Source of the DNA: Pollutiaquabacter sp046052345
GTDB taxonomy: Bacteria > Bacteroidota > Bacteroidia > AKYH767-A > 2013-40CM-41-45
Assembly (NCBI GenBank): GCA_046052345.1
Contig: JBJOMN010000042.1
Coordinates: 1-46,547 of the forward strand
Reading direction: 5' to 3'
Length of the DNA stretch: 46,547 nt
Positions 8,660-15,998 of this stretch are shown here, in pieces (the stretch's first letter is position 1; each line of letters starts with the position of its first letter). A program made the translations under genes and the position numbers. The notes beneath the pieces are model-generated. The model saw nothing but the letters and a program-made list of their open reading frames with translations. It was not told the origin of the DNA and searched no databases.

Positions 8660-9648
8660 TGGAAAATAAATTCCATCAGGAAGACCTCTCAGGACTGAAG
8701 ATCCTTGTGACCGGCGGTGCCGGTTTCATAGGCTCGAATCTCGTTGACTATCTGGTCCGGCACGGTGCCGGAACGGTGCGGATCCTGGACGACCTTTCCA
8801 CCGGTTCCGCCGATAACCTGCTCCCCTTCCGAGGATTGTCCTCGCTCGAATTCATACAGGGCGACATCCGTGACCCGGAAACCTGCCGAAAGGCGTGCGA
8901 GGGAATCCATTACATATCCCACCAGGCTGCTTTGGGTTCGGTACCGAGGTCTGTGAAGGATCCCTTGACGACGCATGCTGTCAACGCTACCGGATTCCTG
9001 AATATGCTGACAGCTGCCAAGGAAGCCGGCGTGAAGAGGTTCGTGTATGCAAGTTCCTCATCGGTCTATGGCGACCACCCGGCACTGCCCAAGCGGGAAG
9101 AGGATACCGGTAAACCGCTCTCCCCTTACGCCGTCAGCAAAAAGACCAACGAACTGTATGCGGACGTTTTCGGCGCCGTCTACGGCATGGAAACAGTCGG
9201 TCTGCGTTACTTCAACGTCTTCGGACCCAACCAACGGCCCGAAGGCCCGTATGCTGCGGTAATTCCGCTTTTCATGCGTGCCGCCTTGCGGAAAGAAGCT
9301 GCGGACATCGACGGAGACGGGCTGCAGACCCGCGATTTCACCTATGTGGAAAATGCAGTACAGGCGAACATCCGTGCCTTCTTCAGCAAACATCCTGACG
9401 CCTGCAACAAAGCATACAATGTGGCAGTCGGAGAACGGATCAGCATCAACGAGCTCTACTCCATCATCACACGCCTTGCCGGCTCTTCCGTGAGCGCAAG
9501 ACACCGCGAGAGCCGCGCCGGAGACATCCGCAACTCCCTGGCCGATATCTCGAGATCGTCGTCACTGCTCGGTTATCAGCCGACAGTCAAAGCGGAAGAG
9601 GGCCTTCGTCGAACACTGGAATGGTTCAAATCCCATTACTCCTTATAA
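8659..9648 (+). CDS. wbpP: UDP-N-acetylglucosamine 4-epimerase, WbpP/TviC type
   Basis: This 329-aa SDR has the NAD motif GGAGFIG at 19-25, the SSSSVYGDHPALPK segment at 132-145 and the catalytic pair Y157/K161 in SPYAVSK. LRYFNVFGPNQRPEGPYAAVIP is the form seen in WbpP/TviC/Gne-type epimerases that interconvert UDP-GlcNAc and UDP-GalNAc (or their uronic acids). I choose a GTG start at 8659 because it overlaps the rfbB stop as TAGTG and leaves a normal N-terminus; the in-frame ATG at 8572 lies inside rfbB and would add 29 unlikely residues. With the dehydrogenase at 5273 it could form a UDP-GalNAcA pathway as in Vi antigen synthesis. Confidence 0.88.
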   Translation: MENKFHQEDLSGLKILVTGGAGFIGSNLVDYLVRHGAGTVRILDDLSTGSADNLLPFRGLSSLEFIQGDIRDPETCRKACEGIHYISHQAALGSVPRSVKDPLTTHAVNATGFLNMLTAAKEAGVKRFVYASSSSVYGDHPALPKREEDTGKPLSPYAVSKKTNELYADVFGAVYGMETVGLRYFNVFGPNQRPEGPYAAVIPLFMRAALRKEAADIDGDGLQTRDFTYVENAVQANIRAFFSKHPDACNKAYNVAVGERISINELYSIITRLAGSSVSARHRESRAGDIRNSLADISRSSSLLGYQPTVKAEEGLRRTLEWFKSHYSL

Positions 9649-10407
9649 ATGGGACTGCTAGGCTCGCTTTTCAACCGTAAGAAGGAAACGGAAACCTTCC
9701 CGGAACTGCATGACTTCTCCGCAGTCGGTACCGACATTCACTCCCATCTCATTCCCGGAATCGACGACGGAGTTACCGACCTGGTCGAATCCGTTGCCAT
9801 GTTACGCGGGTTTCAGGAACTGGGCTACCGGAAAGTTGTCACCACGCCGCACATCATGAGCGATTATTTCCGGAATACGCCGGAGATAATCCTTTCAGGG
9901 CTTGAGAAAGTGAAAGAGGCGGCAAAAGCGGAAGGGCTGCGGCTTGAAATCGAGGCGGCTGCCGAATATTACGTGGACGAGCAATTCGTGCAGGCCGTGA
10001 AGCGCAAGGACAAACTGCTGACCATCGGCGGGAACCATCTGCTGTTCGAAATCTCCTATATAAATCCTCCGGATAACGTATTCACCCTGCCCTTCGATCT
10101 TCTCATGCAGGGCTATGTGCCCGTGCTGGCCCATCCTGAGCGCTATCCGTATTGGTACGGCAAGGATGCCGTATACGAACAACTGAAGGAGCAAGGGGTG
10201 CTCTTCCAGCTCAACACGAATTCCATCGTCGGATATTACGGACCGGCAGCCCGGAAATGCGCGGAGCACCTCATTGACCGGGGAATGATTGATTTCATCG
10301 GCAGCGACATGCACGGCGCCAGACACCTGGAGGCGCTGCGCAGGGTGGTGAATGAGAAATACTATTGGAAACTCGTCGACCGGGGTATCCGGAATGCGAC
10401 GATCTGA
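9649..10407 (+). CDS. CpsB/YwqE-type PHP-fold tyrosine-protein phosphatase
   Basis: This 252-aa protein belongs to the PHP-fold, metal-dependent phosphatases (CpsB/Wzb-like/YwqE) that dephosphorylate tyrosine kinases controlling capsule export. Metal-ligand motifs are visible: DIHSHLIPGIDDG at 29-41 with H31 and H33, TTPHI near 65-69, AHPERYPYW in the middle and GSDMHGA near the C-terminus. The length matches B. subtilis YwqE (about 254 aa). Its ATG follows directly on the preceding stop with no spacer. Its place at the end of the nucleotide-sugar operon supports a role in regulating polysaccharide assembly. The cognate BY-kinase (Wzc-like) is not in the window. Its stop abuts the stop of carA on the other strand with no bases between. 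Confidence 0.88.
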   Translation: MGLLGSLFNRKKETETFPELHDFSAVGTDIHSHLIPGIDDGVTDLVESVAMLRGFQELGYRKVVTTPHIMSDYFRNTPEIILSGLEKVKEAAKAEGLRLEIEAAAEYYVDEQFVQAVKRKDKLLTIGGNHLLFEISYINPPDNVFTLPFDLLMQGYVPVLAHPERYPYWYGKDAVYEQLKEQGVLFQLNTNSIVGYYGPAARKCAEHLIDRGMIDFIGSDMHGARHLEALRRVVNEKYYWKLVDRGIRNATI

Positions 10408-11544
10408 TCAGGAAGCTACAATACCGGAAGCCGAGACGAATGCCTTGATCCGGGAAGCGAAATCATCGAAAAGATAAGCGGAGTCGTGCGGCCCCGGAGC
10501 CGCCTCCGGATGATACTGGACGCTGCAAGCATCGCGGTCTTTCACACGGATACCCTCGATGGTACCGTCATTAAGGTTCACATGTGTGATCTCGACTTTG
10601 GAAGAACGGCGGACGTCTTCTTCCCTGACGGCAAAGCCGTGGTTCTGGGAGGTGATCTCACACTTGCCGGTGATGATGTTCTTGACGGGATGATTGATGC
10701 CTCGGTGGCCGTTGAACATCTTATAGGTGCCGATACCGCAGGCCTCTGCAAGCAGCTGATGTCCCAGGCAGATACCGAAAACGGGCACCGTGTCGGCCAG
10801 TATCTCCCGGACCGTATTCACGGCTGAAGACATGGCTCCGGGGTCGCCCGGTCCGTTACTCAAGAGGATTCCTTGAGGCTCCCATTTGCGGATCTCCCTG
10901 TAAGGCGTGCCGGCAGGAAAAACCTGCAGGTAACAACCGCGACGTGTCAGACTACGAAGGATGTTCCTCTTTACACCGAAGTCCAATACCGCCACCTTGT
11001 AAGGGGACGACGGATCTCCGAAGAAATAAGGCTTCGAGGTGGTCACGGAGGTAGCCAATTCCAAACCGGCCATGGAGGGCACCTCGGAAAGTTTTTTACG
11101 GAGCTGTTCGATATCCGTGGTCTCCGAAGAGACAATGCAGTTCATCGCACCTTTGTGCCGGATATGCCTCACGACTGCGCGGGTATCAACATCTGAAATA
11201 CCGACAATGCCCTGAGCGGTGAAATAATCCTGGATGGAGGACGCCGCCGATTTTCTCGAGTAGGCCACATTGAACGAGCGACATACGAGACCTGCAATCT
11301 TGATCCCGTCGCTTTCCACTTCTTCTCCGTGAATGCCGTAGTTGCCGATATGGACGTGCGTGGCGACAAGCACCTGACGGTAGTAGGAAGGATCGGTGAA
11401 GATCTCCTGGTAGCCGGTCATTCCGGTGTTGAAACAGATTTCTCCGGTAGTGGTTCCGATGGCGCCGGCACTGAGACCATGAAAAACACTCCCGTCTTCA
11501 AGCAGGAGTACGGCCGGCCGTCTTTCCGAGTTTCTGAGTGACAT
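10408..11544 (-). CDS. carA: Carbamoyl-phosphate synthase small subunit
   Basis: This 378-aa glutaminase subunit hydrolyses glutamine and passes ammonia to CarB for carbamoyl phosphate, the precursor of pyrimidines and arginine. The class I amidotransferase triad is C259 in GICLGHQL, with H345 and E347 in YHPEA. The length is normal. carB is not in the window. The gene lies downstream of the ribosomal block, but a hairpin (11609-11636) and its own -7 box (11552-11559) suggest separate expression. The ATG at 11544 is only about 7 nt from the -7 box, so the mRNA may have almost no leader. The 3' end abuts the stop codon of the convergent phosphatase gene. Confidence 0.97.
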   Translation of the reverse strand: MSLRNSERRPAVLLLEDGSVFHGLSAGAIGTTTGEICFNTGMTGYQEIFTDPSYYRQVLVATHVHIGNYGIHGEEVESDGIKIAGLVCRSFNVAYSRKSAASSIQDYFTAQGIVGISDVDTRAVVRHIRHKGAMNCIVSSETTDIEQLRKKLSEVPSMAGLELATSVTTSKPYFFGDPSSPYKVAVLDFGVKRNILRSLTRRGCYLQVFPAGTPYREIRKWEPQGILLSNGPGDPGAMSSAVNTVREILADTVPVFGICLGHQLLAEACGIGTYKMFNGHRGINHPVKNIITGKCEITSQNHGFAVREEDVRRSSKVEITHVNLNDGTIEGIRVKDRDACSVQYHPEAAPGPHDSAYLFDDFASRIKAFVSASGIVAS

Positions 11545-11551
11545 CGGAGGT

Positions 11552-11559
11552 CAAAGATA
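11552..11559 (-). promoter_or_regulatory. Candidate -7 box of carA, near-leaderless
   Basis: On the minus strand the sequence is TATCTTTG, an exact match to TAnnTTTG. The A of the carA start codon is at 11544, so transcription would begin within a few bases of the ATG. No clear TTTG is seen 19-21 nt upstream. Confidence 0.5.
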
Positions 11560-11608
11560 GCGGGATTCGACCTTCGATGGACGGAATGTTGATAAGTGCG
11601 TAAAAGTA

Positions 11609-11636
11609 GAGGGGTGGAACTTCCGCCCCACCCCTC
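11609..11636 (-). terminator. Hairpin after rplQ, probable terminator of the ribosomal operon
   Basis: A perfect 9-bp stem (GAGGGGTGG with CCACCCCTC) encloses a 10-nt loop in the 116-nt spacer between rplQ and carA. On the minus strand it is followed by CTACTTTTAC, a short and imperfect U-run. It is the only strong hairpin in this spacer and probably ends or weakens transcription of the ribosomal operon before carA. Confidence 0.6.
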
Positions 11637-11660
11637 CGGTACTTTCGTTTGAAAACGATG

Positions 11661-12206
11661 TTATTCGCCCTTTTCAGAGGAATCGTCCGCTTTTTTCTTG
11701 CGGGATGCCGTCTTTTTAGGTGCCGCTTCAGCGGATTTTTCGCTCTTTTCGGCAGCGGCAGTTGTACCTGCGGCCTTCTTTTTCGCACCGCTGCGGCGGG
11801 TGGATTTCTTGGCTGCACCGGCGCCGGATGACTTGCCGCCCATCAGGGTATTGAAGTCGACCAGCTCCATCATGCACATTTCAGCATTATCGCCGGGACG
11901 GTTGCCCATCTTGATGATGCGCGTATATCCTCCCGGACGGTCAGCGACCTTGGGAGCGATCTCGCGGAACAGTTCGGAGACGGCTTCTTTGTTCTGCAGA
12001 TAGCTGAACACCATACGACGGGAATGTGTGGTGTCGTTCTTGGAACGGGTGATGATGGGTTCCACATAAACGCGAAGCGCCTTCGCCTTGGCCAGAGTGG
12101 TATTGATACGCTTGGCAAGAATCAATGAGGAGGCCATGTTAGAAAGAAGCGCATGGCGGTGGCTGGCAGTTCTTCCGAGATGGTTATGGGTTCTGTTGTG
12201 ACGCAT
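11661..12206 (-). CDS. rplQ: 50S ribosomal protein L17
   Basis: This 181-aa protein starts with MRHNRTHNHLGRTASHR, the typical L17 N-terminus. The conserved fold ends near residue 122; residues 123-181 are a low-complexity tail rich in Lys, Ala, Ser and Glu. Many Bacteroidota L17 proteins carry such an extension, whereas E. coli L17 is only 127 aa. It is the last gene of the alpha-type segment, following rpoA by 53 nt. The tail is probably disordered; its role is unknown. Confidence 0.96.
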   Translation of the reverse strand: MRHNRTHNHLGRTASHRHALLSNMASSLILAKRINTTLAKAKALRVYVEPIITRSKNDTTHSRRMVFSYLQNKEAVSELFREIAPKVADRPGGYTRIIKMGNRPGDNAEMCMMELVDFNTLMGGKSSGAGAAKKSTRRSGAKKKAAGTTAAAEKSEKSAEAAPKKTASRKKKADDSSEKGE

Positions 12207-12259
12207 GATACTGTGTTTTTTTTCGCCGGCATGTATGCAGTCCGGACGTCAATTATCGA

Positions 12260-13255
12260 TTAGTCCTTCTTTCTTTCAAGATATTTGGCCACGTTCATGC
12301 CGAAGGTGAGGTTCTTGGCACGTACGAGCTCCTCGAGTTCGGTGAGGGACTTCTTACCGAAGTTGCGGAATTTCAACAGGTCGGATTTGTTGTAAGACAC
12401 CAGGTCGCCGAGGGTCTCCACATCGGCAGCCTTCAGGCAGTTGAGCGCGCGTACGGAGAGGTCGAGGTCGACCAGCTTGGTATTGAGCAGCTGACGCATA
12501 TGGAGGGTGTTTTCATCGAGCTCCTCGGTAGGCGTCTTCTCTTTCGTCTCGAGCGTGATCTTCTCGTCAGAGAAGAGCATGAAGTGGTGGATGAGGATCT
12601 CAGCAGCTTCCTTCAACGCATCCTTAGGATGGATGGAACCGTCGGTCGCTATTTCCAATACGAGCTTTTCGTAGTCGGTCTTCTGCTCCACGCGATAGTT
12701 CTCCACCGCGTATTTGACGTTGCGGATGGGGGTGTAGATGGAATCCACGAAGATGGTTCCTACAGGAGCGCTGTTGGTCTTGTTCTCTTCGGAAGGGACG
12801 TAACCGCGACCCTTATTGATCTGGATGTCCATGGTGAGACGGACGTTCGACTCCATGTTGCAGATGACCAGGTCAGGATTCAGTACCTGGAAAGCGGTGG
12901 TGAACTTGCTGATGTCACCGGCCGTAAACTGGCTCTTGCCGCTCACGGTGACGGTCACCTTCTCGGTGTCCGTACCCTGGATCTGCTGCTTGAAGCGAAC
13001 CTGCTTGAGGTTAAGGATGATTTCGGTGACGTCCTCTACGACTCCCTTGATGGCAGAGAACTCGTGGTCCACGCCGGAAATTCGGACAGAGGTGATGGCG
13101 AAACCTTCAAGCGAGGAGAGGAGGATGCGGCGAAGGGAGTTGCCGATAGTGATGCCGTAGCCCGGCTCGAGCGGACGGAATTCGAAAACCCCGTTTCGGT
13201 CATCACTGTTGACCATGATGACCTTGTCCGGTCGTTGGAAGGCGAGGATAGCCAT
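12260..13255 (-). CDS. rpoA: RNA polymerase subunit alpha
   Basis: This 331-aa subunit has the N-terminal assembly domain (to about residue 230; GNSLRRILLSSLEG is typical) and the C-terminal DNA-binding domain with the helix-hairpin-helix segment RALNCLKAADVETLGDLV and RNFGKKSLTELEELV. I place the start at 13255 (MAILAFQRPDK). An open frame continues upstream to 13357, but those 34 residues are Ser/Asn-rich, run through the 3' end of rpsD in another frame and match nothing in the family. It lies between rpsD and rplQ as usual. Confidence 0.97.
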   Translation of the reverse strand: MAILAFQRPDKVIMVNSDDRNGVFEFRPLEPGYGITIGNSLRRILLSSLEGFAITSVRISGVDHEFSAIKGVVEDVTEIILNLKQVRFKQQIQGTDTEKVTVTVSGKSQFTAGDISKFTTAFQVLNPDLVICNMESNVRLTMDIQINKGRGYVPSEENKTNSAPVGTIFVDSIYTPIRNVKYAVENYRVEQKTDYEKLVLEIATDGSIHPKDALKEAAEILIHHFMLFSDEKITLETKEKTPTEELDENTLHMRQLLNTKLVDLDLSVRALNCLKAADVETLGDLVSYNKSDLLKFRNFGKKSLTELEELVRAKNLTFGMNVAKYLERKKD

Positions 13256-13307
13256 TGTATGGTGGTTGTTTTTTGGTTGGACGGTTGAGAGACTGGAATG
13301 CTCCGGA

Positions 13308-13913
13308 TTACTTGGAGTACAATTCGACGATGAGCTGCTCCTTGATGTTCTCCGCAATCTGATCGCGCGTCGGCAGATTCAGGATGCGGCCGCTCATGGA
13401 CGCCTTGTCGAACTCGATCCAGGAGTGCTTGTTGACGTGGCCGGTCATCTGACCGGTGACGATCTCCAGCGCCTTGGATTTCTCGCGGACAGCGATGACG
13501 TCGCCGGCCTTGCAGGTGTACGAAGGGATGTTGACCACTTTGCCGTTCACGGTGATGTGGCGGTGTCCTACGACCTGACGAGCGGCGCGGCGCGACGGAG
13601 CGATTCCCATGCGGAACACGACGTTGTCGAGACGCGCTTCAATCAGCTGAAGCAGGTTCTCGCCGGTTACACCGGACTTGCGGGATGCACGGTCGAAGAT
13701 GCGGGCGAACTGGCGCTCGAGGATGCCGTACATCATTTTCACTTTCTGCTTCTCCAGCAGCTGTACAGCGTATTCAGACTGCTTGGAACGCTTCTTGGCC
13801 ATTCCGTGCTGCCCGGGAGGATAGTTCTTCTTGTCGAGCACGCTGTCGGGTCCGAAGATAGGCTCGCGGAAACGGCGGGCGATCTTGGAAGTTGGGCCGG
13901 TATATCTTGCCAT
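13308..13913 (-). CDS. rpsD: 30S ribosomal protein S4
   Basis: This 201-aa primary 16S rRNA-binding protein starts with MARYTGPTSKIARRFREP, and its S4 RNA-binding domain (RLDNVVFRMGIAPSRRAARQ) lies at about residues 93-112. It lacks the zinc-binding cysteines found in some S4 proteins. It lies between rpsK and rpoA in the alpha operon order. In E. coli S4 represses this operon; no leader structure was recognised here. Confidence 0.97.
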   Translation of the reverse strand: MARYTGPTSKIARRFREPIFGPDSVLDKKNYPPGQHGMAKKRSKQSEYAVQLLEKQKVKMMYGILERQFARIFDRASRKSGVTGENLLQLIEARLDNVVFRMGIAPSRRAARQVVGHRHITVNGKVVNIPSYTCKAGDVIAVREKSKALEIVTGQMTGHVNKHSWIEFDKASMSGRILNLPTRDQIAENIKEQLIVELYSK

Positions 13914-13963
13914 TTTGGACGGTTTTTTCTGTTTGGGTCAGGTAATGAATGAGTGGTCGGTGA

Positions 13964-14371
13964 TCAGACGCGGCGGGTTCCGGGAGGACGGCAACCGTTG
14001 TGCGGAATCGGGGTGATGTCCACGATCTCGGTCACCTCGATACCCGCTTGGGTGAGCGTACGGATCGCAGATTCACGACCGGCGCCGGGGCCGCGAACGA
14101 ACACCTTCACCTTGCGCAGTCCGAGATCGTAGGCGGATTTGGCACAATCGCCTGCGGCCAGCTGAGCGGCATAAGGAGTGTTCTTCTTGGAACCTTTGAA
14201 ACCCATCTTGCCGGCGGAGCTCCAGGAGATGACCTGTCCGGATTCGTTGGTAAGGGAGATGATCACGTTGTTGAACGTGGAACTGACGAACGCCTTGCCG
14301 ACGGCGTCCACTTTCACCACTTTCTTCTTGGCCGCCTTGGCGGACTTATTGGAGGATGCTTGCGTAGCCAT
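13964..14371 (-). CDS. rpsK: 30S ribosomal protein S11
   Basis: This 135-aa protein of the platform of the 30S subunit has the typical segments FNNVIISLTNESGQVISWSS and the C-terminal PIPHNGCRPPGTRRV. The N-terminal 18 residues form a short Ala/Lys/Ser-rich extension. It follows rpsM by 7 nt. Confidence 0.97.
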   Translation of the reverse strand: MATQASSNKSAKAAKKKVVKVDAVGKAFVSSTFNNVIISLTNESGQVISWSSAGKMGFKGSKKNTPYAAQLAAGDCAKSAYDLGLRKVKVFVRGPGAGRESAIRTLTQAGIEVTEIVDITPIPHNGCRPPGTRRV

Positions 14372-14378
14372 GGGTCAA

Positions 14379-14756
14379 TTACATTTTGGTCGCCTTCTTC
14401 TTGTTGGCGACGGTTTTACGTTTTCCTTTTCTCGTACGGCAGTTGGTTCGGGTGCGCTGACCACGGACCGGCAGGCCGTTACGGTGACGGATGCCACGGT
14501 AAGAGTTGATGTCGACCAGACGCTTGATGCTCAACTGGGTCTCGGAGCGGAGGGCTCCCTCCACTTTGAGTTCGTTGATGACCGCGCGGATCTTGCCCAA
14601 CTGGTCGTCGTTCCATTCGTTCACCTTCACATCATGTCCGATACCGGCATCATTGAGGATGCGCTCGGCGGTCGAACGGCCGATGCCGTAGATGTAGGTG
14701 AGGCCGATTACGCCTCTTTTGTTCTTCGGTAAGTCAATACCAGCAATACGTGCCAT
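14379..14756 (-). CDS. rpsM: 30S ribosomal protein S13
   Basis: This 125-aa head protein of the 30S subunit begins MARIAGIDLPKNKRGVIGLTYIYGIG and ends with the basic tail RGQRTRTNCRTRKGKRKTVANKKK (split here only by reading). It contacts the P-site tRNA and the 50S bridge. It is the first gene after the tiny rpmJ gene, in the expected alpha-operon order. Confidence 0.97.
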   Translation of the reverse strand: MARIAGIDLPKNKRGVIGLTYIYGIGRSTAERILNDAGIGHDVKVNEWNDDQLGKIRAVINELKVEGALRSETQLSIKRLVDINSYRGIRHRNGLPVRGQRTRTNCRTRKGKRKTVANKKKATKM

Positions 14757-14793
14757 TTATGCTTGGATTATCTGTTTTCTATAGATGATTGGA

Positions 14794-14910
14794 TCAGCCC
14801 TGACGCTGCTTGAAGCGGGGGTTTTTCTTGTTGATCACATACAACCGGCCTTTCCGGCGTACGATCACGCAGTCGACGCTGCGTTTCTTGATGGCGGGTT
14901 TTACTTTCAT
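14794..14910 (-). CDS. rpmJ: 50S ribosomal protein L36, zinc-free form
   Basis: A 38-aa reading frame starts MKVKPAIKKRSVDC and ends KNPRFKQRQG, which is clearly L36. The usual CxxC...C...H zinc ligands are absent: only one cysteine (C14) remains, so this is the zinc-independent (C-minus) type that is common in Bacteroidota. It lies between infA (46 nt upstream) and rpsM (37 nt downstream), the conserved place of rpmJ. Its small size makes it easy to miss in automatic calls. Confidence 0.95.
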   Translation of the reverse strand: MKVKPAIKKRSVDCVIVRRKGRLYVINKKNPRFKQRQG

Positions 14911-14956
14911 CGCGTTGTTGTTGTTCGGTCAGCCGTAAGGCCTTCCGGATAACTGT

Positions 14957-15175
14957 TTATTTATATCTGTAAGTGATCCTTCCTTTGGTCAGGTCGTAAG
15001 GTGACATTTCCACCTTCACTTTGTCACCGGGCAGGATCTTGATGTAGTGCATCCGCATCTTACCGGAGATATGGGCGATGATCTCGTGACCGTTCTCCAG
15101 CTCCACGCGAAACATCGCATTGGAGAGGGATTCCAGCACTACGCCGTCCTGCTCGATATTGGCCTGTTTTGCCAA
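14957..15175 (-). CDS. infA: Translation initiation factor IF-1
   Basis: This 72-aa OB-fold protein (MAKQANIEQDGVVLESLSN, then GKMRMHYIKILPGDKV, ending GRITYRYK) binds the A site of the 30S subunit during initiation. The length equals that of E. coli IF-1. It follows map by 3 nt and precedes rpmJ, as is usual for Bacteroidota and Firmicutes. Confidence 0.97.
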   Translation of the reverse strand: MAKQANIEQDGVVLESLSNAMFRVELENGHEIIAHISGKMRMHYIKILPGDKVKVEMSPYDLTKGRITYRYK

Positions 15176-15178
15176 GGT

Positions 15179-15976
15179 TCAGATCGTATTTTTCACGTTC
15201 GTATTCGATTTCATAGCTTCTTCGACGAACACGAAGGAGCTAAGGATGTCGGCCGCGCCCTTGCGGACCGCCACCGTATGTTCGAAGTGCGCCGAAGGCT
15301 TGTTATCCGCCGTACGTACTGTCCAACCGTCACGCTCATGGACCACTGCCTTCCCTCCCAGGTTGATCATCGGCTCTATCGCGATGACCAGTCCTTCCTT
15401 CAATGTCATCCCGCCGCCGCGTCTCCCGTAGTTGGGAACCTCCGGTTTCTCGTGGAGGTGACGTCCGATTCCGTGCCCTACCAGCTCGCGCACCACGGAA
15501 TAACCCGCTGCTTCGGCATGCTGCTGGATGGCGGCACTGACATCTCCGATCCTGTTTCCCGCGATCGCCTGCTCGATTCCTTTGAACAAGCTCTCCCGAG
15601 TCACCCGAAGGAGCTCCATTGTCTCCTCCGCAACCTCCCCGATCGGGAAGGTATAGGCGGAGTCGCCGTAGAAGCCGTTCTTCAGCACACCGCAATCCAC
15701 GGAACACACATCCCCATCCTTCAGTTCCGTCTTGCCGGGGATACCGTGTACCACCTGCGAATTGACGGAAATGCACAACGAATTCGGAAATCCGTTGTAG
15801 TTCAGGAACGCCGGTACTCCTCCGCTGTCGCGGATGAAGGTCTCGGCCACGCGGTCGAGCTCCAGCGTCGTGATTCCGGGACGGATGACTTTCGCCACCT
15901 CGGCCAGGGTCCTTGCAACAAGTAAAGAACTATCCCTGATAAGTTCGATCTCGTCCTGTGTCTTGTAATACAGCAT
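15179..15976 (-). CDS. map: Methionine aminopeptidase, type I
   Basis: This 265-aa enzyme removes the initiator methionine from new proteins. All five metal ligands of the family are visible: D94 and D105 (SVDCG and GDSAYTF), H168 (GHGIGRHLHE), E201 (AIEPM) and E232 (HFEHTVAV); H77 is the conserved substrate-side histidine. The short N-terminus without a zinc-finger or SH3 extension marks type Ia. It lies between secY and infA; the adk gene found there in many bacteria is absent. Confidence 0.97.
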   Translation of the reverse strand: MLYYKTQDEIELIRDSSLLVARTLAEVAKVIRPGITTLELDRVAETFIRDSGGVPAFLNYNGFPNSLCISVNSQVVHGIPGKTELKDGDVCSVDCGVLKNGFYGDSAYTFPIGEVAEETMELLRVTRESLFKGIEQAIAGNRIGDVSAAIQQHAEAAGYSVVRELVGHGIGRHLHEKPEVPNYGRRGGGMTLKEGLVIAIEPMINLGGKAVVHERDGWTVRTADNKPSAHFEHTVAVRKGAADILSSFVFVEEAMKSNTNVKNTI

Positions 15977-15998
15977 GAACAGGTCGGGACGTCGCTTA

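Noticed and set aside
13256..13357. 34-residue N-terminal extension of RpoA
   Set aside because: It is low in complexity, overlaps rpsD and is not part of the family; the ATG at 13255 gives the known N-terminus.
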